64,000 nt of DNA from Clostridiales bacterium (GTDB taxonomy: Bacteria > Bacillota > Clostridia > Oscillospirales > Oscillospiraceae), in the NCBI GenBank assembly GCA_003525905.1, contig DQIA01000104.1, positions 12,368 to 76,367 on the forward strand, in the 5' to 3' direction. A model generated the notes under the pieces. The model had not been told where the DNA came from. It ran no database searches and saw only the letters and a list, made by a program, of their open reading frames with translations. Position numbers and translations under genes: made by a program. Every line of letters starts with the position of its first letter. The first letter of the stretch is position 1. This document shows, piece by piece, positions 17,361 through 26,037 of this stretch.

Positions 17361-17834
17361 ATGACGAAAATTGAGATCATCTGCGGCACATACGGCTACA
17401 GGCCGGATGGCTCGAAGCACCCCATTCCCATCGACCGCGGCGGTATCTGCGAGGTCTCCGAAGAGGAGGCGCAGCGCCTTTTTGCCCTGTGTGTCGCCCG
17501 CCCCGCCGAGGAAACGCCCTCTCCCGCTGTTGCAACGCCCCCTGCGGGTGAGGACGGCAGCGGGGCTGGCGCTGACCCATCTAACAGCGGCGAGGGCGCA
17601 GAGGGCGCGGAAAGCGCCCATCTTGACCCCGAGCAGCTCAAAACGCTGACCAACGCCAAGCTCACGGAGCTGGCCAAGGAGATGGGTATCGACACCGCTA
17701 AGCTCAAGACCAAGGCGCAGCTGATCGCCGCCATTACGGATGTTCCGCTGGAGGACGCGATCGCCGAGGACGACGACGGCGTGGACGACGGCGAAGCGCC
17801 CCCTGTGCTGACGCCGGAGGCGCCTGTGGTATGA
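17361..17834 (+). CDS. Probable head-completion/connector protein with SAP-like C-terminus
   Basis: 157 residues: a short N-terminal beta segment (KIEIICGTYGYRPDGSKH), an Ala/Pro/Gly-rich linker, then LTNAKLTELAKEMGIDT..LKTKAQLIAAI, which resembles a HeH/SAP helix-extension-helix motif. It follows the capsid gene and overlaps the next gene by ATGA. Lambda FI-like by position only. Confidence 0.6.
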   Translation: MTKIEIICGTYGYRPDGSKHPIPIDRGGICEVSEEEAQRLFALCVARPAEETPSPAVATPPAGEDGSGAGADPSNSGEGAEGAESAHLDPEQLKTLTNAKLTELAKEMGIDTAKLKTKAQLIAAITDVPLEDAIAEDDDGVDDGEAPPVLTPEAPVV

Positions 17835-18199
17835 GTGGCTTCAAGGATATGGTCGCCCGCGACAACTTCGGCGTGTTCCTCAACTGCGACGAGTTCGCGG
17901 AAAAGCGCACCGTCAAGTATGACGGGGCGACCTACGAGGATATTCCCATCGTCCTCTCCGGTCTGAAGGAGAAGGATCGCCGCCAGCTGATGAGCGACCA
18001 TGCCCAGGGGCTTTACATCGTTTCCTCCGTTCTCCACTGCGCCCTGTCCGATCTCGGCGGGGTGCAGCCGGAGCGGGGGCAGCGTATCAGGATCAACGAC
18101 CAGGAGGGCGGCGGAGGCTTCTTCCGGGAGTTCTATGTCGCGTCCTCGGTCTGTGAGATGGGTATGCTGCGCGTGGAATTGGAGGCGGTGGACGAATGA
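17831..18199 (+). CDS. Head-tail connector protein (unnamed)
   Basis: 122 residues, compact alpha/beta (RTVKYDGATYEDIPIVLSGL... GQRIRINDQEGGGGFF). Overlaps by 4 nt on both sides. Position matches the stopper/FII slot of lambda-like heads; the family itself is not clearly recognised. Confidence 0.55.
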   Translation: MSGFKDMVARDNFGVFLNCDEFAEKRTVKYDGATYEDIPIVLSGLKEKDRRQLMSDHAQGLYIVSSVLHCALSDLGGVQPERGQRIRINDQEGGGGFFREFYVASSVCEMGMLRVELEAVDE

Positions 18200-18768
18200 G
18201 CTTTATCCGCGTCAACGAGGTCGGCGACGACAGCCTGGAGCGCGTGAACAAGCTGCTGCACAATATCCCCGGCGGCGTTTACAAAGCGGCGTTCTCCGCG
18301 TTGAGGCGCGCCGGAGATACAGCCAAGACCCGCGCCGGACAGTTCGCCGCCGCCGAGTACACCATCAACAAGGGTGAATTCATGCGGAGAGTTCACTCCA
18401 AGACCCACATCACAGGCGGTGCGGGAGGCGTGATGGGTATGAGCATCAGTTTCTCCGGCACCGTGCTCCCGCTGCTGACCTTCAACACCACATACAGCCG
18501 GGACGGCACCGTGCAGACACAGGTAAAGCGCAACGGCGGAGCTGCGACGCTTCAACACGCATTCGTGGCCCGCATTTTCGGCCCGACTGCCGTTTTCGAG
18601 CGCGTCGGCTCTCCGCGCTTTCCTGTGGAGCAGAAGTTTGGTCCGTCTACCGGACACATGATGCGGAACGAAGAAGTCATCGAGAAGATGGACGAAACGA
18701 TCCGCGACACCTACGAAAAGCGCGTTGAGCATGAAATCCTGCGCGTGCTGAACGGATGGGGAGGCTGA
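18196..18768 (+). CDS. Minor tail protein Z-like
   Basis: 190 residues: KLLHNIPGGVYKAAFSALRR, then GDTAKTRAGQFAAAEY and a central beta region, finishing with a helix. This resembles the lambda gpZ family of tail-completion proteins. It overlaps the preceding gene by ATGA. Confidence 0.65.
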   Translation: MSFIRVNEVGDDSLERVNKLLHNIPGGVYKAAFSALRRAGDTAKTRAGQFAAAEYTINKGEFMRRVHSKTHITGGAGGVMGMSISFSGTVLPLLTFNTTYSRDGTVQTQVKRNGGAATLQHAFVARIFGPTAVFERVGSPRFPVEQKFGPSTGHMMRNEEVIEKMDETIRDTYEKRVEHEILRVLNGWGG

Positions 18769-18771
18769 TTT

Positions 18772-19257
18772 ATGACAAGAACCATTCTGCTGAAACGCCT
18801 GCGGGCCTTTACCGAGGAGGTCACCGCCGACCTGATCATGCCGACCCGTTTGCAGAAGGGCGACACGGAGCAGATCTTCCGCCCTGCAAAGGTCTACCTG
18901 ATGCGCCTGCCGGACGGCACTTCTGCCACCAAGAAGGCTCCCTATGTGCTGCACCAGGTCATTACCGGCATGGATCAACAGCCGCAAGGACAGCGTGTGA
19001 CCTCCAGCGCCAAGGTCCGGTCTATCTGCTGTGTCTATAACGATGACGAGCAGGAGGGCGGGCTGATGCTTCTGAATCTCATGGAACGGCTGCGCATTGC
19101 GATGCTCAGGCAGGTCGTGATCGGGGGGCAGTTTACCCTTGACCTGGAGGCGGGGCTTGAAACGCTGGTCTATCCCGATGACACCGCCCCCTATTTCGTG
19201 GGGGAAATGATCTCCACATGGATGCTTCCCCCTGTGGAAAGAGAGGTTAACCTATGA
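18772..19257 (+). CDS. Tail terminator-like protein
   Basis: 161 residues: LLKRLRAFTEEVTADLI at the start, a beta core including VRSICCVYNDDEQEGGLML and a helix LMERLRIAML. Size and position between gpZ-like and sheath fit a tail terminator (gpU/completion type). Overlaps the next gene by ATGA. Confidence 0.55.
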   Translation: MTRTILLKRLRAFTEEVTADLIMPTRLQKGDTEQIFRPAKVYLMRLPDGTSATKKAPYVLHQVITGMDQQPQGQRVTSSAKVRSICCVYNDDEQEGGLMLLNLMERLRIAMLRQVVIGGQFTLDLEAGLETLVYPDDTAPYFVGEMISTWMLPPVEREVNL

Positions 19258-19583
19258 GCGAAAAAATCATCGACACGGCGGCTCAGACCGCCGCACCAAA
19301 GACGGCAAAGAAAAAGCCTGCCGCGCCGAAGAAGGTCGCCGACACCGGCGGCTTCTGCGTCTATCTCGGTCCGACCATGATGGGCGTGATCCAGCGCGGC
19401 ACCATCTATCGCGGCGGCCGGAAGGAAGTCCTTGACTCCCTTGCCCCGGTGATCGAGCAGCACCCGCTGATCGCGTCGCTGGTGGTGAGTGACGAAACGC
19501 TCCCCGCCGACCGCATCAAAGTCAAAACGCCTGGGAACCTGCTGTATGTGAATTATCACAAGCTGGCCAAGGGCATGAAGTAA
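19254..19583 (+). CDS. Hypothetical tail-region protein with Lys/Ala/Pro-rich N-terminus
   Basis: 109 residues. A basic low-complexity start (APKTAKKKPAAPKK) leads to a small folded domain (GGFCVYLGPTMMGVIQRGTIY). Comparable proteins precede the sheath gene in Mu-like and P2-like tails; the role is unknown. Confidence 0.6.
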   Translation: MSEKIIDTAAQTAAPKTAKKKPAAPKKVADTGGFCVYLGPTMMGVIQRGTIYRGGRKEVLDSLAPVIEQHPLIASLVVSDETLPADRIKVKTPGNLLYVNYHKLAKGMK

Positions 19584-19596
19584 GGAGGAAATTTCA

Positions 19597-21018
19597 ATGA
19601 ACCACGGCGTATATGTCTCTCAGCAGGCTACCAGCGTCAGCACCCCTGTCGTGGCGGAGTCCGGCGTCCCCTTCGTGGTCGGTCTGGCTCCTGTTCAGGC
19701 GGCGGATAAGCCTGCTGCCCCCGGCACCCCTGTTCTCTGCACCAGCTGGTCTGAGGCGGTGGAGAAGCTGGGCTACTCCGACGACTGGGCAACCTACACG
19801 CTCTGCGAATTCATGTATTCGCACTTCAAGCTGTTCGCCTGCCAGCCTGTCATTTTCTGCAATGTTCTGGATATCGCCACCGCAAAGGAAGCGTCTGCCG
19901 CGACCGATGTTGCGGTGACGGAGCACAAGGTAAAGCTTCCCATCGCGGCCATCAACGATTCCGCTCTGGTCATCAAGCCTGCCGGCGGTACCGGCTCTGC
20001 CTATGTGTCCGGCACCGACTATAACGCCTATTACAGCGGCGAGCATCTGGTGGTGGAGCTGCTGTCTACCGGCAGCGCCTATGATGCCGAGCAGGTAAAC
20101 ATCGCCTACAACAAGGTCAAGGCATCCACCGTCACCGCATCTGACATCGCCTCCGCGATGGAGAATGTGGAGCTGTGCCTGACCCTGCTGGGCATCGTCC
20201 CCGATCTGCTGTGCGCCCCCGGTTATTCTCAGCAGTCTACCGTGGCCGCTGCAATGACCGCCAAGGCAGGCAACATCAACGGCCTGTTCCGCGCCAAGGC
20301 GCTGATCGACATCGACTGCGGTGCTTCCGGCGCGCGTGCCTATTCCGATGTTCTCACCAAGAAAAACGCCGCCAACATCGCCGACGAGGACGAGATCGCC
20401 TTCTGGCCGATGGCGAAGCTGGGCGATTATAAGTTCCACCTGTCTACCCAGATGGCGGGGCTGATGGCGCAGATCGACACCGGCAACGGCGGCTGCCCCT
20501 ACGAGTCTCCCTCCAATAAGGGGCTGCAGTGCGACGGCCTCTGCCTGGAGGACGGCACCGAGGTCAACCTGACGCTTGCGCAGGCCAACTACCTCAACGG
20601 CATCGGCGTGGATACTGCGCTGAACTTCATGAGCGGCTGGGTGGCGTGGGGCAACTACACCGCCTGCTATCCCTCCAACACCGATGTCAAGGATTACTTT
20701 ATCCCGGTCAGCCGTATGTTCGGCTGGGTCGGCAACTCCCTCGTCAAGACCTTCTGGAGCAAGCTGGACAAGCCTATGACCCGCCGCCTGATCGACACCG
20801 TTCTCGATTCCGCCAACATCTGGCTCAACGGTCTGGTGGGTATGGGCTACCTTCTGGGCGCTCGCGTGGAGATGCTGGAGAACGAAAACCCGCTGACCAA
20901 CCTCATGGCCGGCATCATCAAGCTCCATGTCTACATGACGCCGCCCTCTCCTGCTCAGGAGATCGACTTCGTGCTGGAGTATGACGCCAGCTATGTCACC
21001 AGCGCCCTGCAGGGCTAA
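19597..21018 (+). CDS. Contractile tail sheath protein
   Basis: 473 residues: MNHGVYVSQQATSVSTPV, a central variable domain, and the conserved C-terminal part (DYFIPVSRMFGWVGNSLVKTFW, then DKPMTRRLIDTVLDSANIW and LMAGIIKLHVYMTPP). This matches the phage tail sheath family, proving a myovirus-type tail. AAGGAGG precedes the ATG. Confidence 0.95.
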   Translation: MNHGVYVSQQATSVSTPVVAESGVPFVVGLAPVQAADKPAAPGTPVLCTSWSEAVEKLGYSDDWATYTLCEFMYSHFKLFACQPVIFCNVLDIATAKEASAATDVAVTEHKVKLPIAAINDSALVIKPAGGTGSAYVSGTDYNAYYSGEHLVVELLSTGSAYDAEQVNIAYNKVKASTVTASDIASAMENVELCLTLLGIVPDLLCAPGYSQQSTVAAAMTAKAGNINGLFRAKALIDIDCGASGARAYSDVLTKKNAANIADEDEIAFWPMAKLGDYKFHLSTQMAGLMAQIDTGNGGCPYESPSNKGLQCDGLCLEDGTEVNLTLAQANYLNGIGVDTALNFMSGWVAWGNYTACYPSNTDVKDYFIPVSRMFGWVGNSLVKTFWSKLDKPMTRRLIDTVLDSANIWLNGLVGMGYLLGARVEMLENENPLTNLMAGIIKLHVYMTPPSPAQEIDFVLEYDASYVTSALQG

Positions 21019-21033
21019 AAGGAGGTTTGAATC

Positions 21034-21543
21034 ATGGATCAGAGCATTATCAACTTCAAGGTCTACGAGGACTCTGTTGAATATGTCGGTATGGCACAGG
21101 CGACCCTGCCTGACCTGACCGCGCTGACGCAGTCCATCTCTGGCGCCGGCATTGCCGGCAATGTGGAGGCGGTCATTCTCGGCCACTTCGACGCTATGAC
21201 GCTGGGCCTTAACTTCCGCACCGTCACCGATCAGAGCGTGAAGCTCTCCGAGCCTCGCCGTCACACCATCGACCTGCGCGTTGCGCAGCAGGACGAAGAT
21301 GTCGTGGCAGGCAAGGTGGTCGTCCGCGCCGTCAAGCACATTCTTGTGGTCATTCCCAAGAGCGACAAGGGCGGCTCCGTCGCCCCCGCCGCGCCCTCCA
21401 ACGGCTCCGGCGAGTACGCCGTCCGCTACTGGGCGACCTACATTGACGGCAAGAAGGTGCGTGAGGTCGACCAGCTCAACTTCATCTGCTATGTCAACGG
21501 TACCGACTACCTGGCCGACGTCCGCAAGGCGCTCGGCATGTAA
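21034..21543 (+). CDS. Tail tube protein, P2 FII-like
   Basis: 169 residues. INFKVYEDSVEYVGMAQATLPDL, then GNVEAVILGHFDAMTLGLNFRTV and the end REVDQLNFICYVNGTDYLADVRKALG match the phage major tail tube (FII) family. AAAGGAGG upstream. Confidence 0.93.
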   Translation: MDQSIINFKVYEDSVEYVGMAQATLPDLTALTQSISGAGIAGNVEAVILGHFDAMTLGLNFRTVTDQSVKLSEPRRHTIDLRVAQQDEDVVAGKVVVRAVKHILVVIPKSDKGGSVAPAAPSNGSGEYAVRYWATYIDGKKVREVDQLNFICYVNGTDYLADVRKALGM

Positions 21544-21557
21544 GAGACCTGACAAAA

Positions 21558-21592
21558 GCCCGGGGCGGGACATCCGCTCCGGGCATCTTTTT
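21558..21592 (+). terminator. Terminator or attenuator after the tube gene
   Basis: GCCCGGGGCGG and CCGCTCCGGGC pair across GACAT, followed by ATCTTTTT. It probably lowers transcription beyond the abundant sheath and tube genes. Confidence 0.7.
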
Positions 21593-21615
21593 GAGATTTG
21601 AAAGGAGTTATCACC

Positions 21616-22041
21616 ATGGCTGATATCAACAAGACCGTTGTTCCCGCTGACGCTTTCTCCACCGTCGATCACGACGAGTACGCCGCCGCCGAGGCGCAGG
21701 CCAAGGAGAGCGTAGGCAACTACACCCTCAAGCTGAAAAGACCCTTCACCTACGAGGGGCAGACCTTTGACGAGCTGAACTTCGACTTTGAGGGGCTGAC
21801 CGGCGATGACGCTCTTGCCATCGAGGACGAGCTTCAGGCCATCGGCAAGCCCACCATCTCGCCTACCTTCTCCGGCCAGTTCCTGGTGCGCATGGCGGCG
21901 CGAGCCTGCACCAATACCATCATTGACGCCAGCGGCCATCCCCGCCGTATCGGCGACGACGCCCTGCGCGCCCTGCCCATCTTCGAGTTCAACCGCGTCA
22001 GAGGCAAGGCCCGCTCTTTTTTGCTGGCATCGGAGCTGTAA
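21616..22041 (+). CDS. Tail assembly chaperone (P2 gpE-like), zero-frame product
   Basis: 141 residues from ATG 21616 with AAAGGAG upstream: NYTLKLKRPFTYEGQTFDELNFDFEGL is the typical start of the gpE/gp41 chaperone family. The last codons (RSFLLASEL) contain the slippery T TTT TTG, and the -1 frame continues into the small downstream frame. The chaperone coats the tape measure before tube polymerisation. Confidence 0.88.
   Translation: MADINKTVVPADAFSTVDHDEYAAAEAQAKESVGNYTLKLKRPFTYEGQTFDELNFDFEGLTGDDALAIEDELQAIGKPTISPTFSGQFLVRMAARACTNTIIDASGHPRRIGDDALRALPIFEFNRVRGKARSFLLASEL
22017..22023 (+). promoter_or_regulatory. Predicted -1 ribosomal frameshift site T TTT TTG
   Basis: In the zero frame the codons read TCT TTT TTG. 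Slipping back one base after TTG continues GCT GGC ATC without a stop for 61 codons, joining the chaperone to the downstream MAKTNQTPVSYW... segment. P2-like tails use a -1 shift here to make gpE+E'. The fusion would be 197 residues. Confidence 0.8.
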
Positions 22042-22208
22042 CCGGCGACGGCGGCGTCTGGCTCCGCAGGCAATGTCTTACGATGGCGAAAACCAATCAG
22101 ACCCCCGTTTCCTACTGGCTGTCGCTGCCCCTGCCGTCCCTGTGCAAGTGGATCAGAGTCAGCAACCAGCTTGTGAAGGAGGCGCGGGAGCGACGCAAGA
22201 ATAAATAA
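22023..22208 (+). CDS. Chaperone -1 frame extension (E'-like), reached by frameshift
   Basis: The -1 frame stays open from the slippery site to TAA 22206-22208. Its conserved-looking end (SYWLSLPLPSLCKWIRVSNQLVKE) is amphipathic and basic like other E'/GT extensions. An ATG at 22083 exists but lacks a good ribosome site, which favours frameshift expression. Confidence 0.75.
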   Translation, partial: AGIGAVTGDGGVWLRRQCLTMAKTNQTPVSYWLSLPLPSLCKWIRVSNQLVKEARERRKNK

Positions 22209-22228
22209 ATCTGAAAGGAGGGCCGTCT

Positions 22229-25200
22229 ATGGCAGGCCGCAAAGAGTATGAGATGCTATTCCAGCTGAACGCGCAGCTTGGAGGCAGTTACAGCAAGACC
22301 TTCAAGGCCGCTCAGCAGGAAATTGTGTCCATGCAGAAGGAAGTCCAGGCCCTCTCCAAGACACAGGCGGATATTTCCGCATTCCAAAAGCAGCAGGCAG
22401 CCGTGGAAGCGACACGGAAGCGGCTGGAAATGCTGCGGCAGCAATATGACAATATTCAGCGGGAGATGGAGGAGACCGGCAACGAGTCCGCCGACATGAA
22501 GAACAAGCTGCTGGCAAAGCAGCTTCAGATCGACAAGACCTCCGCCTCGCTGGAGAAGCAGACGGCAAAGCTGAACGAGCTGAGCGGGGCTTTGGAAGAG
22601 GCGGGCGTCAATACCGACGACCTCTCCCACAGCTCCGAGCAGCTTGCCGGCAAGATCGACACGCTGAAAAAGAAGCAGGGCGAGGCCGCCGATAAAGCTA
22701 TGACCTTCGGCGACAAGGCGGGGCAGGCCTTTAATCAGGTACACGAGGCCATCGTGGCCGCAGGCATCGCCGTCGCCCTGAAAGAGATCTACGAATACTT
22801 CGCCAGCTGCGCGCAGGCGTCGATGGACTTTGAGAGCGCCATTACCGGCGTCGCCAAGACCACAGACCTCACAGACGAGGAACTGGCGGCAATGTCGGAT
22901 TCCATCAAGGCGCTGTCCACGGAGATCCCCGCCACCACAGAGGAGATCGCGGCGGTAACCGAAGCCGCGGGACAGCTCGGCATCCAAAAGGACGCCCTGC
23001 TGGACTTCACCGAGATCATGACCATGCTCGGCACTGCCACCAACATGACAGCTGACGAGGCAGCAACCTCCCTTGCGCGCTTCGCCAACATTACCGGCAT
23101 GGCAACGGACAATTACGGACGGCTCGGCTCTGTCATCGTTGACCTTGGCAACAACTTCGCCACAACGGAATCCGAGATCGTGGCGATGGGTACGCGCCTG
23201 GCGTCGGCGGGTAAGCTGGCCGGACTGACCGAGCCGGAGATCATGGCTCTGGCTGCGGCGATGTCCTCTGTCGGCATCGAAGCCGAGGCGGGCGGTACCG
23301 CCATGACCCAGACGCTCAACGCCATTGAAAAGGCCGTTGCAAAGGGTGGGGACGACCTCGCGGAGTTCGCCCGCATCGCGGGTATGTCCTCCGAAGAATT
23401 TTCTTCTGCGTGGAAGAACGACGCCATGAGCGCCCTGACTTCCTTCATCGGCGGGCTCGGCAAGCTGGACGAGCAGGGCGAGAGCACCGTCCTCGTACTG
23501 GAAGACCTGGGGCTGACCGGCATCCGGCAGAGCAATATGCTCAAAGCCCTGGGTCTTGCCGCAGACCAGATGACCGGCGCGGTGGACACTGCAAATACCG
23601 CCTGGCAGCAAAACACCGCCCTTACCAACGAGGCCAACAAGCGCTACGCCACCGCGCAGAGCCGGTTGACCATGATGCAGAACGCCTACAACAACCTCAA
23701 GGTAGCCATCGGCGACGCCTATACTCCCGCGCTCAGCGAGGCTTACGGCGTCGGCACGAAGGTCCTCAACAGCATTACGGCGTTCATTCAGAAGAACCCG
23801 GCGTTGGTCAATGCCATCACCGCCTTTGCAGGCGTGATCGGCGCGGTCGTCGCCGCGCTGGCTGCCTATGCGGTCGCTGCAAAGATAGCCGCAGCCGCCA
23901 GTGCAATTCTCACTGCGGCGATCCCCGGCGTCAATGTCATCATGGGCGTTACCGCTGCCGTGGCCGCAATCACGGCGGGCATCGTTGCTCTGGCCACCGC
24001 TGCGGCGAATGACGCCGTACCCAGTGTGAAGGAGCTGACCGAAGCCGCCCGAGGAATGCGGGAGGCGATGGACGAGGCCAAGGCCACCTATGACGATACT
24101 GTTACCTCCACCATGGCCGCTGCAGGCGTCGCAGACACCTACATCGGCAAGCTGGAGGAGATGGAGGCGGCGGGGCTCAATACCGACGAGCAGCACAGGC
24201 AGTACCACAACACCCTGGCTCTGCTCTGCCAGGTGGTACCGGAGCTGGCCGATTATATCGACCTCGAAACCGACACCATCAATGGCGGCACCGAAGCGCT
24301 CCGCGCCAACACCGAGGCGTGGAAGCAGAATGCCATGCAGCAGGCCTATCAGGATCAGCTCACCGAGCTGTACTCCCAGTATTCCGCCGTGCTGATTGAG
24401 GCAGAAGAAAACAGCATCGGGCTCACCAAGGCGCAGTACAGCTTGGAGGCCGCCCAGCAGAAGCTGTCTGATACCTACGCGCAGATGGATGCGCTATGGG
24501 CAGACGCGCAGAAGCAGGCGGATGCCTATTACGACCAGTACGGCTATTACACCGATGCGACCGCTTTTCTCTCGCAGGAATACTACGACCTGCAAAACTC
24601 CATCTACGATACCAACAACGAGATATGGGCGGCTGAGAAGTCCATCAAGAATTACAACAAGGCGATGGAGGAGGACGCAGACGCCGTTTCCGATGCTGAG
24701 GCGGAGATCGCCCTCGCGGAAGAGGCGGTCAAGAATCTGACCGCCTCCATGAACGAAGGCACTGGCGCGTCCGAGGAGGCTGCTGCACAGGTCAGCGAGT
24801 TCCAGGCTGCCATCTCCGGCGTGCAGGAAAAGATCAACGCCCTTGTGGAGTCCTACAACGAGGCGTACAGCGCGGCATACGAAAGCATATCCGGACAGTA
24901 TCAGCTTTGGGACGAGGCCGCAAAGGTCGTTGCAACCAGCGCAGGCAGCATCAATTCTGCACTGGAGAGCCAGATCACCTACTGGCAGGACTACAACGCC
25001 AACCTGCAATCCCTGACTGACCGCAGCGCCGACATCGAGGGACTGAGCGACATGATCGCCTCCTTTGCTGACGGCAGCTCCGACAGCGTGAACGCGATCG
25101 CCGGCATGGCAGGCGCCACCGACGAGCAGCTGGCCACGATGGTAGCCAACTGGAAGACTCTGCAGCAGGAGCAGCAGAACGCAGCGGGGAGCGTAGCCGA

Positions 25201-25828
25201 CCTCAAGACCGACTTCACGGCCACCATGGACGAGCTGCAGACGGCGCTTGCTGAGGACATTGAAGCGATGGACCTTGGCGACGAGGCCAAGGCAAGCGCG
25301 CAGGCCACCATTCAGGGCTTTATCGACGGAGCTGTCGGTATGCTGCCCCAGGTGACCGCTGCCTACAACCGCGTCGCCGCCGCAGCCAGAGCCGCACTGT
25401 CCGCGTCCGGTACCGGAACGGCCGGCAGCATTCCTGGCTACGCAGTTGGTACGCAGTCCGCCGCACCCGGCTTTGCCCTCGTCGGCGAAAACGGCCCAGA
25501 GCTGGTCTACTTCAACGGCGGCGAGCAGGTCATGACCGCCGAGGAGACCGCCGCTATGCGCGAGAGCATGGAGATCCAGGCCATCACCTTCGCCCCGCAG
25601 CTGCTGGAGGCACTGCACGCCATCCATGGCGACGGCGCGCTTTCGGCAGAGCCGGGCGCAGGCTCCGGCGCCGGATCGGTGGAGCTGCAGATCGTGTTTC
25701 AGATCAACGGCAGCGCATCGCCCGAGACGGTGGAAGCTCTGCGTGAGTACGGAGACGAGTTCGCCGAGCGCGTCCTTGAAGTCATGGAGGAGGCCGGCAT
25801 CGACACCGCAAGGAGGGCCTACAAATGA
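22229..25828 (+). CDS. Tail tape measure protein
   Basis: 1199 residues, the longest gene of the prophage. An N-terminal coiled coil (to about 150) is followed by the TP901-type core (FESAITGVAKTTDLTDEEL, AITEAAGQLGI-like repeats, LLDFTEIMTMLGTATNMTADE), hydrophobic helices near 525-595, long Ala/Glu coils and, near the end, GFALVGENGPELVYFNGGEQ. It sets tail length. AAAGGAGGG precedes the ATG; the stop overlaps tail protein X. Confidence 0.95.
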   Translation: MAGRKEYEMLFQLNAQLGGSYSKTFKAAQQEIVSMQKEVQALSKTQADISAFQKQQAAVEATRKRLEMLRQQYDNIQREMEETGNESADMKNKLLAKQLQIDKTSASLEKQTAKLNELSGALEEAGVNTDDLSHSSEQLAGKIDTLKKKQGEAADKAMTFGDKAGQAFNQVHEAIVAAGIAVALKEIYEYFASCAQASMDFESAITGVAKTTDLTDEELAAMSDSIKALSTEIPATTEEIAAVTEAAGQLGIQKDALLDFTEIMTMLGTATNMTADEAATSLARFANITGMATDNYGRLGSVIVDLGNNFATTESEIVAMGTRLASAGKLAGLTEPEIMALAAAMSSVGIEAEAGGTAMTQTLNAIEKAVAKGGDDLAEFARIAGMSSEEFSSAWKNDAMSALTSFIGGLGKLDEQGESTVLVLEDLGLTGIRQSNMLKALGLAADQMTGAVDTANTAWQQNTALTNEANKRYATAQSRLTMMQNAYNNLKVAIGDAYTPALSEAYGVGTKVLNSITAFIQKNPALVNAITAFAGVIGAVVAALAAYAVAAKIAAAASAILTAAIPGVNVIMGVTAAVAAITAGIVALATAAANDAVPSVKELTEAARGMREAMDEAKATYDDTVTSTMAAAGVADTYIGKLEEMEAAGLNTDEQHRQYHNTLALLCQVVPELADYIDLETDTINGGTEALRANTEAWKQNAMQQAYQDQLTELYSQYSAVLIEAEENSIGLTKAQYSLEAAQQKLSDTYAQMDALWADAQKQADAYYDQYGYYTDATAFLSQEYYDLQNSIYDTNNEIWAAEKSIKNYNKAMEEDADAVSDAEAEIALAEEAVKNLTASMNEGTGASEEAAAQVSEFQAAISGVQEKINALVESYNEAYSAAYESISGQYQLWDEAAKVVATSAGSINSALESQITYWQDYNANLQSLTDRSADIEGLSDMIASFADGSSDSVNAIAGMAGATDEQLATMVANWKTLQQEQQNAAGSVADLKTDFTATMDELQTALAEDIEAMDLGDEAKASAQATIQGFIDGAVGMLPQVTAAYNRVAAAARAALSASGTGTAGSIPGYAVGTQSAAPGFALVGENGPELVYFNGGEQVMTAEETAAMRESMEIQAITFAPQLLEALHAIHGDGALSAEPGAGSGAGSVELQIVFQINGSASPETVEALREYGDEFAERVLEVMEEAGIDTARRAYK

Positions 25829-26037
25829 GTAAGACCTACACCACCATTCAGGGCGATATGTGGGACAGCATCGCCTTCTCCCAGCTGGGGAGCGAAGCGT
25901 ACACCGACCGGCTGATGAATCTCAATCCGCAGTATCTCGGGTACTACACCTTTCCGGCCGGGATCGTGCTGAAGCTGCCCGACCCTGCTGAGGATGTCGG
26001 CGATGCCCTGCCCCCGTGGAAGCAGGTGGTCGGATGA
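25825..26037 (+). CDS. Tail protein X (LysM-like), P2 gpX
   Basis: 70 residues matching the tail X/LysM-like family: YTTIQGDMWDSIAFSQLGSE, then LNPQYLGYYTFPAGIVLKLP. It overlaps both neighbours by 4 nt. A small baseplate hub component. Confidence 0.92.
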   Translation: MSKTYTTIQGDMWDSIAFSQLGSEAYTDRLMNLNPQYLGYYTFPAGIVLKLPDPAEDVGDALPPWKQVVG

